DNA from: Prevotella jejuni
Lineage (GTDB): Bacteria > Bacteroidota > Bacteroidia > Bacteroidales > Bacteroidaceae
Length of the DNA stretch: 64,000 nt
Direction: 5' to 3'
NCBI RefSeq assembly: GCF_900187995.1
Contig: NZ_FZNZ01000015.1
Coordinates: 25,524-89,523 of the forward strand
Shown piece after piece: positions 18,499 to 27,227 of the stretch. The notes under the pieces were generated by a model. The model saw only the letters and a program-made list of their open reading frames with translations, was not told the DNA's origin and ran no database searches. The translations under genes and the position numbers were made by a program. Every line of letters starts with the position of its first letter. The stretch's first letter is position 1.

Positions 18499-19383
18499 TT
18501 ATACCTTATGCGTTCGGTAAAGGAGGTAGTCTCCATCCGCATGGACCGTAAACTCGCTCGACAAAGCTTCGTTCAGTGTTCCTTGCCACAGCTCGCTAAA
18601 GGGGTAGATGTCCCATTTTAGTCCGCTGCTCGATAACTCCTTGCAGGTAGCATTGAAGATACTGACTTGCTGACCGGGGTAGGAAGCAAAGCGCATGGAG
18701 CCCGATGCTGCTACAAAATAGCCATAGTCGGTAATCATAACAGGGTCGATAGCTAACTGCCGATAGTAGTAGAGCATGAGAGAAATATTCCCTAAGGTGT
18801 GGTCCTCACGCTTCCCAGTCGCTCCGAGATAGCAGAAACGAGGACGAGTATGGGTTGATGCGTCCATCTTCAGGTGTGAACGAGCGAAGAGAGTGGCCTT
18901 GGTAAGGTCGTTAAACTCCTGCTCCGAGATAGGATGATAGATGTGTGCATAACGTTGCTTCAGCTCTTCAGAGAGTGAGTCGCCGTCACCGACCACCGCT
19001 GTTGGTGCTATCTCATAATCAAGGAGTTCCTCCAAAGCGCCGTCACAGACTATCAGGTTCTTCGCAGTACGTAGGATGCGAAGGGGCAGAACATGGTTGG
19101 GAAAGTCGCCAGCAGCCAGGATAACGGCCGAGAAAGGGCTGTGGGAAGGGACCTCCCCTAACCCCTGAGAAGAGACCTCCCCTAACCCCTCCGAAGGAGG
19201 GGAAAGCCTAACGGAGTGCTCGCTGGGGACGTGTGGATGGTTGCTGGGGACATGTGGATGGTCGCTGGGGACGTGTGGATGTTCGCTGGGAGCGTGTGGA
19301 TGGTCGCTGGGGACGTAGGGGTACTCGCTTGGTATGTGTGGGGTGCGCCCTTCCTTATTGTTGTCTTTGTTGTTGATATTCAT
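18499..19383 (-). CDS. Thiamine pyrophosphokinase with an odd repetitive N-terminal extension
   Basis: 294 residues. From about residue 85 (SAVILAAGDFPN) this is a thiamine pyrophosphokinase: IVCDGALEELL, APTAVVGDGDSL and LGATGKREDHTLGN are the family motifs for ATP and thiamine binding. It makes thiamine diphosphate from thiamine and ATP. The first 84 residues are not part of the family. They hold five to six HPHVPS-(D/E/N) heptads encoded by a 21-nt tandem repeat (about 19218-19340), then two GLGEV segments encoded by copies of the dispersed repeat found at 19763-19812. No later Met fits the domain start, so either the extension is translated or a non-ATG start is used. It is the last gene of the thiamine operon. 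Confidence 0.9.
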   Translation of the reverse strand: MNINNKDNNKEGRTPHIPSEYPYVPSDHPHAPSEHPHVPSDHPHVPSNHPHVPSEHSVRLSPPSEGLGEVSSQGLGEVPSHSPFSAVILAAGDFPNHVLPLRILRTAKNLIVCDGALEELLDYEIAPTAVVGDGDSLSEELKQRYAHIYHPISEQEFNDLTKATLFARSHLKMDASTHTRPRFCYLGATGKREDHTLGNISLMLYYYRQLAIDPVMITDYGYFVAASGSMRFASYPGQQVSIFNATCKELSSSGLKWDIYPFSELWQGTLNEALSSEFTVHADGDYLLYRTHKV

Positions 19384-19443
19384 CTGTTTTAGTTTTATCT
19401 ACTATTATCCTTCTCTTTCAAGGTACTTTATTAGCTTTTTATT

Positions 19444-19646
19444 GATTGTTCTTAATCATCGATTCAAGCACTTGTATGCGTTTTATGGATTGTTGTAAAT
19501 CATTGCTTTAAGCACTTGTATGCGTTTTATGGATTGTTGTAAATCATCGCTTTAAGCACTTGTATGCGTTTTATGGATTGTTGTAAATCATTGCTTTAAG
19601 CATTTGTATGCGTTTTATGGATTGTTCTTACTCATTGCTTTAATCC
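19444..19646. repeat. 44-bp tandem repeat, about 4.6 copies
   Basis: Units start at 19444, 19488, 19532 and 19576 and differ by a few bases; a partial fifth begins at 19620. Each carries AAGCACTTGTATGCG or a close variant and GATTGTTGTAAATCA or a close variant. It lies between the pnuT and thiamine pyrophosphokinase genes. Confidence 0.9.
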
Positions 19647-19796
19647 TCTCTTATACCGCTATCGAGTGTTATAAATAGATGTAATAGCGTATAACAATCT
19701 TCATTAAGACTATATCTTTTACTCCAATCAATGGTTATTATGTGGGGAGTCACAGGTGAGGTTTTGTCCCGTTAGGCTTCCCCTCCTTCGGAGGGG

Positions 19797-20393
19797 TTAG
19801 GGGAGGTCCCCATTAGCAGACCCTCTCGAGCGGTTGAGGGAGGCCGCCTCTCTCTTCCACTTAAAGTACCCTGCCACAGCGATAACGGCATAGAGAGCAT
19901 AGAGGACAGCGGTGAAAGGGATTCCTTTATATAGGTAGAGAGCAGCCAATTCGGCATCGACAACAATCCAGATCCACCATTGTTCGATGTATTTCTTTGC
20001 CAATGCCCATAGTCCGATGAAGCTGAGTGCATTGCCGAAGCTATCTAACACGGGGACAGTAGAGTTCGTGAAACGAATGAGGAGGAGGTAGAGAACGCCC
20101 CAGAGGAGAAAGAATACAAGCAGTGAGGGGAGTGTCAACCGTCGAGGATAATGTGTGATGGGAATTTCCTCTGCACCCTTCTTCCGTCCAAACCTCCAAT
20201 ACAAGAAGCCATAGATGGCTGCTAACGTATAGTAGATCTGCATCCCAAAGTCGGCATACAGTCCTGCTTCATAATAGACAAACATGTAGATGACAGGCAT
20301 GATAATACCCGTCAGCCAAAGCCATATACTCGCTTTGTATTCTTGATAGATGTAAATAAGGCCGACAAGGCAGCCCAGCATGTCTAATGTCAT
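19797..20393 (-). CDS. pnuT: PnuC-family vitamin transporter, probably thiamine (PnuT)
   Basis: 198 residues with about seven hydrophobic helices and the family core: SIWLWLTGIIMPVIYMFVYY, then GNALSFIGLWALAKKYIEQWWIW. PnuC-type carriers facilitate uptake of nicotinamide riboside or thiamine. Here the gene lies between a TPP-riboswitch-controlled TonB receptor and thiamine pyrophosphokinase, an arrangement known for thiamine salvage in Bacteroidetes, so thiamine is the likely cargo. The C-terminal tail ends ...SANGDLP with the stop codon supplied by a copy of a dispersed repeat (CCTCCCCTAACCCC), so the original tail may have been replaced by the repeat. Confidence 0.88.
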   Translation of the reverse strand: MTLDMLGCLVGLIYIYQEYKASIWLWLTGIIMPVIYMFVYYEAGLYADFGMQIYYTLAAIYGFLYWRFGRKKGAEEIPITHYPRRLTLPSLLVFFLLWGVLYLLLIRFTNSTVPVLDSFGNALSFIGLWALAKKYIEQWWIWIVVDAELAALYLYKGIPFTAVLYALYAVIAVAGYFKWKREAASLNRSRGSANGDLP

Positions 20394-20785
20394 AAGTCAA
20401 TAAGATAATGTGGCACGGCTAAGGGCGGCACTAAGCACCCTAATGGTGGCCCCTCCCCCAGCCCCTCCCCCGTAGGGAGGGGAGTGATCACCGAGATACC
20501 CCTACCACTTAGCGATAAGCATCTACTAATTGCTGATATGAGCCCAGGCTCTTACTTCTTGATGGCTGATACTCTACTTAGACTTTGCTTGCGGCTACTT
20601 TGCTTATAGAAAGTAGTGTTAAGCAGTCTGTGAGTCCTATCTCTTTGTTGTCGATAAGGGCCATCACTATTTTAATAGAATATTTTTAGTTACCAATCCC
20701 TGCGTAAACAGTATATTACACGCCCCTCCCCTGCAGGGAAGAGAATGGGGGAGGGGCCAGTTGAGTAGGTCGGTGTCCTGATGTC
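20394..20785. other. Non-coding gap inside the thiamine operon, with two C/G-rich repeats
   Basis: This contains one C/G-rich element at about 20450-20503 and another at about 20721-20758. No gene was found. It is unusually long for the inside of an operon. Confidence 0.5.
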
Positions 20786-23170
20786 TTAGAACTTCAGAGT
20801 AACACTCCCCATCATGTTAAAGCCCGCCATCGGTATGAAACCAATCTGCGTATAACGGTTCTCATTAGGATGACCGTCGTGGTCGAGGATGGAACTATAC
20901 ACCCATCCGCTGGCTGCATAATGGCGATTGAAGATATTGTTGAGGTTCAGACCGAAGACTGCCTCCCTCATTCCAGCAATCAGTCGACTTGGGTGAAGGG
21001 TATAGCTAAGGTTGACGTTCGTCTGTGAATAGCAGGGCAACGACCGTGTCCTATTCTCAGTATTGTCTAAATACTGGCGACTCACGAAGTTAGTATGCCA
21101 TATTGCCTCAAGCCCTTTATAGTGGAGAGTGAGCATACCATTGAGGATAGCGGAAGGAGAGAAGGCCAGGGTAGAGTGGTTATAATGTATCTTACGGAAC
21201 GAAGACTCCCAGTCGACGCTTGCCATCTCATCAAAGTCTTTGATGATGTTACGGCTCAAAGCAGCATTACCCTCAACCGTCAACCATGACAGAGGACTCC
21301 ATCCTGCCTCCAGCTCAGCTCCCATACGATAGCTGTCCTTAATGTTCGTTGTCAGATTCTCGCCTATATCACTCTGCGCACCCGTCTGTACAAACTGGTT
21401 GTTATAGTCCATGTAATAGAGATTAACGCCTGCTCTCCAGTTGTGACCATTGTATTGATAGCCCATCTCGATATCCATCATGCGTTCTGGCGATGGTGCA
21501 GGATAACTACCATTATTGGTGAAGTTGTTGCGTTCAGGCTCTCGGTTAGCGTATGCAATAGATGCGTAAGCCTTATGACCAGCACGGTAGTAGCTTACAC
21601 CTGCCTTCGGATTGACAAAGTCATAACGCTCACTGATGTCTAAGAGCTGGTTCTTGTAGCCATTAGCCACCTTATAGAAACGGTCGTTCTGACCATCGGT
21701 CATATACTCCACATGGCGTATCTGCAGGTCCATAAACACGTTCCAATAGTCTGCAAAGTTATATTTTGCCTTGAAGAAGCCGCTGTAGTCATACTTATGA
21801 GCCTTGGAGTCATAGTACTTATAGTCCTTGCCACCCGTGCGATACAGCGCATCTGCCTCCTCATTCTTTATATAAGTAAGGTAGCCAAAGTGGCTGCCAC
21901 GGAACTGCTGAAGGTTCAGTCCGCCCGTTACATCCCAACTCTCGTCCTTGTAATTACTTGTGTAGACAATGCCGTAGGTGTGCTGTGACAATCCTTTCAG
22001 GCGTACGAAATCACTCTTCTTGACGAAGTTACCATTGCTATCGGTGAACGTCAAGCCGAATTTAGCAAACTTTGTCTTAGGCTTAAGTTCGCTGTAATAA
22101 CCGTAGCCGTAGGTGTAGTGCAGTGTTATGTTGTGACTCCAGTGCTCAGAAGGATGGAAAGCAAACGACAAGAGGTTATGGTTCTGATAGAAATTATCTG
22201 TCGTTTTGTTCCAGAAAGAGCCGTCACGCATGGTGTAACGTGCCGTCTCGTAGTTGCCATTCCCATCCTTAACAAAGGCCCCGTTAGCATCGGTCTGCAG
22301 GTATTCATAGAGCTGGTTGAACTTGCCCAAACCTCTCTCATACATATCCTTATAGGTGGTGATGCCCGTCTTAGAGCCGTAGGTGCCATCCATCAGACTA
22401 AGGTCATTGCTCCCCGTAACGACTCCGTTCCATGCTTGGCCAGTCTTCTCAAAGTTACCAATGTTCTTATAACTGATGCGGAAGTTATCGCCCAACCATG
22501 TTAATCCACCATAGTAAGACCCCGAACGGCCACTCGTACCGTGAACATATCCGTCTGTGGCGGTCTCATGATAGGCCCCATCGAAGATAAGATGATTAAA
22601 GAGAAGACCCGTAGAGAACTTTACACCAGTGTTATACGTATGGTAAGAACCGTAGGAACCGCTCACCTCAACACTCGGTTTCGTGCTCGGTGCACTCGTA
22701 GCCAACGACACCGAACCACCGAAAGCACCGTCGCCATTGGTAGAAGTACCGATACCACGCTGTATCTGTACGCTACTCATCAGGGAAGCGTAGGAGTTCA
22801 TATTTGCCCAGAACACCGTCTGGTCCTCTGGAGAGTTGAGTGCCACACCGTCTAAGGTGATGTTGATACGGCTACCCGCAGCACCTCGGATGCGCATTGC
22901 TGCCGTACCCGTTCCGAGTCCGTTCTCGCCCCAAGCCAGTACGCCCGGCGTCTGTGAGAGGAGGAAAGGTAGCTCGCGTCCACTCTTCGAGAAGGCTTCA
23001 AGCTCTGCTTTTTTGATGTTAGATACAGCGTACGGAGCACTCTTCGGCGCACGTACACCTGCCACAACGACCTCGTCGAGATGCTGTTGTTTCAGCGTGT
23101 CTGTCACAGTCTGTGCCCTTAACGACGCCACACACGTAAGTGCAGCAGTAAACAGGATAATTCTTTTCAT
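20786..23170 (-). CDS. TonB-dependent outer-membrane receptor, thiamine-regulated
   Basis: 794 residues. A signal peptide (MKRIILFTAALTCVASLRAQ) is followed by the plug domain: DEVVVAGVRAPKSAPYAVSNI, then ELPFLLSQTPGVLA and MRIRGAAGSRINITLDGVALN. A long beta-barrel follows that ends GSVTLKF, the usual terminal phenylalanine signal. It sits directly behind a TPP riboswitch and upstream of pnuT and thiamine pyrophosphokinase, so it probably imports thiamine or a precursor across the outer membrane using TonB energy. It lacks the N-terminal carboxypeptidase-like repeat of SusC proteins. Confidence 0.93.
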   Translation of the reverse strand: MKRIILFTAALTCVASLRAQTVTDTLKQQHLDEVVVAGVRAPKSAPYAVSNIKKAELEAFSKSGRELPFLLSQTPGVLAWGENGLGTGTAAMRIRGAAGSRINITLDGVALNSPEDQTVFWANMNSYASLMSSVQIQRGIGTSTNGDGAFGGSVSLATSAPSTKPSVEVSGSYGSYHTYNTGVKFSTGLLFNHLIFDGAYHETATDGYVHGTSGRSGSYYGGLTWLGDNFRISYKNIGNFEKTGQAWNGVVTGSNDLSLMDGTYGSKTGITTYKDMYERGLGKFNQLYEYLQTDANGAFVKDGNGNYETARYTMRDGSFWNKTTDNFYQNHNLLSFAFHPSEHWSHNITLHYTYGYGYYSELKPKTKFAKFGLTFTDSNGNFVKKSDFVRLKGLSQHTYGIVYTSNYKDESWDVTGGLNLQQFRGSHFGYLTYIKNEEADALYRTGGKDYKYYDSKAHKYDYSGFFKAKYNFADYWNVFMDLQIRHVEYMTDGQNDRFYKVANGYKNQLLDISERYDFVNPKAGVSYYRAGHKAYASIAYANREPERNNFTNNGSYPAPSPERMMDIEMGYQYNGHNWRAGVNLYYMDYNNQFVQTGAQSDIGENLTTNIKDSYRMGAELEAGWSPLSWLTVEGNAALSRNIIKDFDEMASVDWESSFRKIHYNHSTLAFSPSAILNGMLTLHYKGLEAIWHTNFVSRQYLDNTENRTRSLPCYSQTNVNLSYTLHPSRLIAGMREAVFGLNLNNIFNRHYAASGWVYSSILDHDGHPNENRYTQIGFIPMAGFNMMGSVTLKF

Positions 23171-23203
23171 ATCCCAGGTTGATGATTGAAGATAATAGAT
23201 AAA

Positions 23204-23285
23204 GGGGGAATCTCCCTACGACGGCATTATCCGTATCAGGTCAATGGGTATAATCTCAGCAAGCCCAAACAGGCAAGCACCCCTT
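23204..23285 (-). ncRNA. TPP riboswitch (THI element)
   Basis: On the minus strand the region has the conserved blocks of the thiamine pyrophosphate riboswitch: GGGGTGCTTGCC, GGGCTTGCTGAGATTATACC, GACCTGATACGGATAATGCC and GTAGGGAGATTCCCC. It lies 34 nt upstream of the TonB receptor start. When thiamine pyrophosphate is plentiful it should shut down the receptor and the operon behind it. Confidence 0.97.
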
Positions 23286-23308
23286 AGTTTCCATTCTGAA
23301 AACCGATG

Positions 23309-23339
23309 CAAAAGTAATAATATATTATCAATCTGCCAA
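23309..23339 (-). promoter_or_regulatory. Promoter of the thiamine operon
   Basis: The minus strand has TACTTTTG at 23309-23316 and TTG at 23337-23339, 20 nt apart. This is the standard -7/-33 layout of Bacteroidetes promoters, just upstream of the riboswitch. Confidence 0.75.
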
Positions 23340-23410
23340 GAGTAAACCGTATAAATATCGTGCGAGGGTGGTTTTATCTGCCCTTCTCTGGCTGTTTCTT
23401 TCCCCAAGGA

Positions 23411-23540
23411 GGGGTGTTGGGTGAAGGGTGTTAGGTGTTGATGATTAGCTTAGGTGGGTGTTGGGTGAAGGGTGTTAGGTGTTGATGATTAACCAAAACG
23501 GGTGTTGGGTGATGGGTGTTAGGTGTTAATGATTAGCTAT
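23411..23540. repeat. About 45-bp direct repeat, three copies (GTGTTGGG...GTGTTAGG type)
   Basis: Three successive copies of GGGTGTTGGGTGA followed by GGGTGTTAGGTGTT and ATGATTA. The same words occur in reverse complement at about 3040-3210 and in part at 3575-3610. Confidence 0.75.
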
Positions 23541-23589
23541 AGAGGTATCGGGGTGAGTCAACGTTCCTATCAAGACACAAGCAGCGAAG

Positions 23590-23860
23590 TAGGGGTAACC
23601 TCGGTGATCACGCCCCTCCCTTCGGGGGAGGGGAAGGGGGAGGGGCCGCTAACCAATAGGGGTATCTCGGTGATCACGCCCCTCCCTTCGGGGGAGGGGA
23701 AGGGGGAGGGGCCGCTAACCAATATGGGTAACCTCGGTGATTACGCCCCTCCCTTCGGGGGAGGGGAAGGGGGAGGGGCCGCTAACCAATAGGGGTAACC
23801 TCGGTGATCACTCCCCTCTCCATTCGGAGAGGGGCTGGGGGTGAGGCTTCTGGTGGGTGT
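23590..23860. repeat. C/G-rich element, three tandem copies plus one related copy
   Basis: Units reading 'aggggtaNctcggtgatNacgcccctccc' then TTCGGGGGAGGGGAAGGGGG and 'aggggccgctaaccaat' repeat with a period of about 64 bp at 23591, 23657 and 23721. They are followed by an element of the 'gagagggg' type at 23802-23845. Confidence 0.85.
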
Positions 23861-23899
23861 GGGTGTGTAAAGAAAATTCCAACCACGAAAGAAGAAAGG

Positions 23900-23998
23900 C
23901 CTTAGTTAGCTTGAAGAGGACGCCCTTCTCGCTCGTTGAGGACGCCCTTCTTGCTCATAGAAGAGGCTCTTCTTAAAGATAGTAAGGCCTCCTCTGCT
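23900..23998 (-). repeat. 22-bp-period repeat array, about 5 degenerate units
   Basis: Read on the minus strand, GCAAGAAGGGC-like words start at plus positions 23922, 23944 and 23966 (exactly 22 bp apart) and at 23987. A weak unit lies at 23900. The unit at 23944 coincides with the left edge of the duplicated segment 23945-24318. Confidence 0.65.
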
Positions 23999-24318
23999 TT
24001 GCTATTCATAACTCGCTGATTTCCTTGTGGATATAGACTTGTTTCTTGCGTAGTCTTTTCTTTGTTTTAGATAATTCGTCTCTAAATATGTAAAGATATT
24101 TCTAAACTTGTCAGACAAGTGCTGCGAACGCCGATAACGTTGTGCGAATAAATCAAAGATTATTTGTAATTCTTCGGATAAAAATACTATCTTTGCAATA
24201 GATTATTAGTGCTTTTGATTTTTAGTAAATAATTATTTAATGCTATAATAATACTATTCACAGAATATAGACAGACATGGCTGCAATGAATGACGAGGTT
24301 AAGGAGTGGGCAGAAAAG
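23945..24318 (+). repeat. Duplicated promoter segment, copy 1 (copy 2 at 26855-27227)
   Basis: About 370 bp is nearly identical to 26855-27227 and ends after the first 14 codons of the UDG-like gene. It carries a complete promoter: TTTG at 24163-24166, 21 nt, TATCTTTG at 24188-24195. Confidence 0.9.
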
Positions 24319-24348
24319 CTCCTTACATCAACGACAACTATCCCTTGA
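24277..24348 (+). pseudogene. Truncated start of the UDG-like gene
   Basis: The frame MAAMNDEVKEWAEK matches the first codons of the gene at 27186 and then runs into unrelated sequence, stopping after 23 codons. It may act as a short leader peptide upstream of the nuclease-MBL pair. Confidence 0.75.
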
Positions 24349-24561
24349 GACGATAAGCGCTTGCAGGAATGTTAGTTGACAGGGCGGTTGTAAGACTTTG
24401 ATATGCGGTCCTTTAGGAAGGTATAGTCCGTCAGCAGTCTGTATTACCTCGCTTATGTAGAGGAATAAGTAGAGTTACCTATACAAATAAGTAAGATGAA
24501 CAGAGGGATAGTCTACGACGAATAATGACAATAAAGTATTAACGATTAAGAGAAGGAAAAT

Positions 24562-25437
24562 ATGAGAACCATTACAGACGAACATTTACAGGCTTATCAA
24601 GAGGGAGGATGTTTACAGAAATTGTTCGATGTCATCAAGGAGGACCCAGCGCTTTCTTTTGAAATCAGAATGAACAACAAGGTTATGATATACTATCATA
24701 AGGATAGAATCTTGACGATAAGTTACTGTAAAGGGAAGCCTTCGATAGACACCTTATCAGAGAAGTATTACAAGAACGCTACGCCACCTTCAGTCTCTTT
24801 CGAGGATGGAGATTTGATACAGACACTAAGAGATAAGAGTCTGTTAAGGCAATACTTTAGAGAAGCTAAGCGGCTGGTCGGTAGTTACAAAGAGGGGGTG
24901 GAGTTTGAGGTCCAGCAGAATATCGCTTTGGGGAACCGTAGTTTTAGCAACAGATTTGTTGTTGTAGATATGGAGTGGCAGCTCCCTCAATCGGATATCA
25001 AGAAAGAAGAGCGAATAAGTAGGACGAGAATAGACCTCGTAGTGGTTGATATGAAGAGAAACGAAAGGGGTGAGAATGATATTTATCTTGGTGAATTAAA
25101 GGTGGGAATGGATGCAACAGACGGTAAGTCGGGGATAGTCGACCATATAAAAAAGACTAATAAATTAATTTGTAGTCCCAAGGCTTGTGCCGTTCTAAGG
25201 GCGGATGTGGAAGGTATCATCCGTCAGAAGGCAGCGTTAGGACTGTTAGAGGGCGATTATGCAGGGTTGAACTTGTCGGCTACACCACGTATGATGCTAA
25301 TCCTTGCCTGCCGAGGAAGCAAAGAAAGGCAGGCTTTAGAGAAGCAAGTAGAGAAAGAACAAGATAAGGCAAAAGCGTCGGGAATGGCTATGCCACTGAT
25401 AGTTTGGCATAATGTACAAATCATTTTAGACGTATGA
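24562..25437 (+). CDS. PD-(D/E)XK nuclease-like protein
   Basis: 291 residues of unknown specific family. The middle has a nuclease-like core: GVEFEVQQNIALGN (acidic residue near 114-116), then RTRIDLVVVDMKRN (Asp 158) and, on the next strand, DIYLGELKVG (E178-x-K180). This matches the E...D...ExK layout of PD-(D/E)XK enzymes. The N-terminal 90 residues look like a separate small domain. The end of the protein is helical and charged. The stop codon overlaps the ATG of the MBL gene (ATGA), so the two are one operon driven by the promoter at 24163-24195. Function is inferred; a role in cutting or processing nucleic acid is likely. Confidence 0.65.
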   Translation: MRTITDEHLQAYQEGGCLQKLFDVIKEDPALSFEIRMNNKVMIYYHKDRILTISYCKGKPSIDTLSEKYYKNATPPSVSFEDGDLIQTLRDKSLLRQYFREAKRLVGSYKEGVEFEVQQNIALGNRSFSNRFVVVDMEWQLPQSDIKKEERISRTRIDLVVVDMKRNERGENDIYLGELKVGMDATDGKSGIVDHIKKTNKLICSPKACAVLRADVEGIIRQKAALGLLEGDYAGLNLSATPRMMLILACRGSKERQALEKQVEKEQDKAKASGMAMPLIVWHNVQIILDV

Positions 25438-26693
25438 TGAAGATAAAAATACATAGAGGACTTGACCAGATAGGAGGTTGCATAACCGAGATATGGACAG
25501 AGTCGTCCAGAGTCTTCATTGATTTTGGGCAGAATTTGCCAGGCAATGGAAAGCCAACAACTCCTGAAGAAGACGCTCTTATGGTTGCTGATATTGTCGA
25601 GAATAATGAGAAAGAACACCAGGCAGTATTCTATACGCATGCTCACGAAGACCATGTAGGTTTGTTCCCATATATCCCATTTGACCAGTTTATTAGCGAA
25701 GGAGGTAAGGACCTTTTACTTATAAAATATAAGACTCTGCTGGAGGGATACGAGATAGCAAGAGAAAAGTGTGGTAAGCAGCGGGCGCCCGATAGGTCAG
25801 AAGAGGAACGACTTGAGGAGTGCTGTCGCAGAACAAAGACACTTATAGACAAGTTAGAGACGTTCAGAACTTGGAAGCGAACAGGACGTGGGGATTATCC
25901 TAACCCTATAATGGTAGGGAATATTAGGATAACTCCTTTCTTCTGCTGCCATAGTATATATGATGCACACATGTTTCTCATTGAAGCCGAAGGGCAACGT
26001 TTCTGGCATACAGGCGATTATCGTGGACATGGCTACATGAGTAAAGGGCAGTTTCTCATGCTGAGAAAATACGCAACAAACATTGATGTGCTGATTACAG
26101 AGGGTACGATGCTAAGTCGAGAAGACAAAGCTATTAGTGAGTATAGGGTGTCGATGGAGATGATAGATGTGATGCAAGCCTTCAAGTATGTCTTTGTTTT
26201 GGCCTCAGGTACGGATATAGAACGATTAGGAAGTATAAATCATGCGACCAAGAAGACGAAGAAACCTTTGTGTATTATGTCCTTGTTTATGAAAAGAATG
26301 ATGGAGCTCTTTACTGAGCGAGAGGGCAATCTGGGGAGAGGTCTGTTCTCCTTTTCACCGCTGTTTTATACTGATAGACTGTATAGCAAACTGAGAGATA
26401 AAGGCTTTACGATGGTTGTTGGACCGTCACAGGGCGACAAGGTGAAGCCTCTTCTCAACCGACTTCCACAAGAGGAGACAATCCTCATCTACTCTTCTTG
26501 GAATGGATACTACATGAGAGAGGAGCAGGTGAGGGCGAACGCAAAGTACAAGGAGTTTCGAGAGATGTTCCATAACGTTGTGGATATACATACTTCTGGA
26601 CATGTGGATAGAGATGCGATAAAGAAAGTTATCGGTATGATGCATCCAAAGGAGGTTATTTGTATTCACAAGGAAGCTGATGCGAGGTTGTAA
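25434..26693 (+). CDS. MBL-fold beta-CASP (RNase J-like) hydrolase
   Basis: 419 residues. It has the metallo-beta-lactamase zinc motif YTHAHEDHVGL (H69, H71, D73, H74), then FFCCHSIYDAHMFLIEAEG and FWHTGDYRGHG. The C-terminal DIHTSGHVDRDAIKKVIGMM with PKEVICIHKE resembles the motif region of RNase J/CPSF-type beta-CASP enzymes. VLASGTDIERLGS fits a beta-CASP loop. About 40 residues after the HxHxDH motif form an unusual charged Cys-containing helix (KCGKQRAPDRSEEERLEECC). It overlaps the upstream nuclease-like gene by 4 nt. RNA or DNA processing is the likely activity; the biological role is unknown. Confidence 0.8.
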   Translation: MMKIKIHRGLDQIGGCITEIWTESSRVFIDFGQNLPGNGKPTTPEEDALMVADIVENNEKEHQAVFYTHAHEDHVGLFPYIPFDQFISEGGKDLLLIKYKTLLEGYEIAREKCGKQRAPDRSEEERLEECCRRTKTLIDKLETFRTWKRTGRGDYPNPIMVGNIRITPFFCCHSIYDAHMFLIEAEGQRFWHTGDYRGHGYMSKGQFLMLRKYATNIDVLITEGTMLSREDKAISEYRVSMEMIDVMQAFKYVFVLASGTDIERLGSINHATKKTKKPLCIMSLFMKRMMELFTEREGNLGRGLFSFSPLFYTDRLYSKLRDKGFTMVVGPSQGDKVKPLLNRLPQEETILIYSSWNGYYMREEQVRANAKYKEFREMFHNVVDIHTSGHVDRDAIKKVIGMMHPKEVICIHKEADARL

Positions 26694-26756
26694 GAGGAGG
26701 CTTGCGACGATGACGAACTATTATTACCTATTATATTAAACGACTACGACACGACG

Positions 26757-26849
26757 ATGAGAATACTTCAAATCTCTGATACACACAACCGACATCAATT
26801 GCTGACCGGTATGCCTACGGCCGATGTTCTTGTCCATTGCGGTGACTGA
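26757..26849 (+). pseudogene. Truncated copy of the metallophosphoesterase gene (copy 1)
   Basis: Sequence from about 26717, including 40 bp upstream, matches 28282 onwards almost exactly. The frame MRILQISDTHNRHQ then LLTGMPTADVLVHCGD stops after 30 codons, where the sequence jumps into the second copy of the promoter segment. Confidence 0.85.
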
Positions 26850-26854
26850 GATAA

Positions 26855-27227
26855 CCCTTCTTGCTCATAGAAGATACTCTTCTGAAAGACAGTTAGGCCT
26901 CCTTTTCTTTGCTGTCCATAACTCGCTTATCTCCTTGTGGATATAGATTTGCTTTGTGCACAGTCATTTCTTTATTTTAGATAATTCACCTCTAAATATG
27001 TAAAGATATTTCTAAACTTGTCAGACAAGTGCTGCGAACGCCAATAATGTTGTGCGAATAAATCAAAGATTACTTGTAATTCTTCGGATAAAAATACTAT
27101 CTTTGCAATAGACTATTAGTGCTTTTGATTTTAGTAAATAAAAACTTAATGCTATAATAAAACTATTCACAGAATATAGACAGACATGGCTGCAATGAAT
27201 GACGAGGTTAAGAAGTGGGCAGAAAAG
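26855..27227 (+). repeat. Duplicated promoter segment, copy 2
   Basis: Partner of 23945-24318. Promoter elements are TTG at 27074-27076, 21 nt, TATCTTTG at 27098-27105. It drives the UDG-like gene. Its left edge again falls on CCCTTCTTGC, a unit of the 22-bp repeat family. Confidence 0.9.

Noticed and set aside
19444..19646. CRISPR array
   Set aside because: The 44-bp units follow one another without variable spacers.
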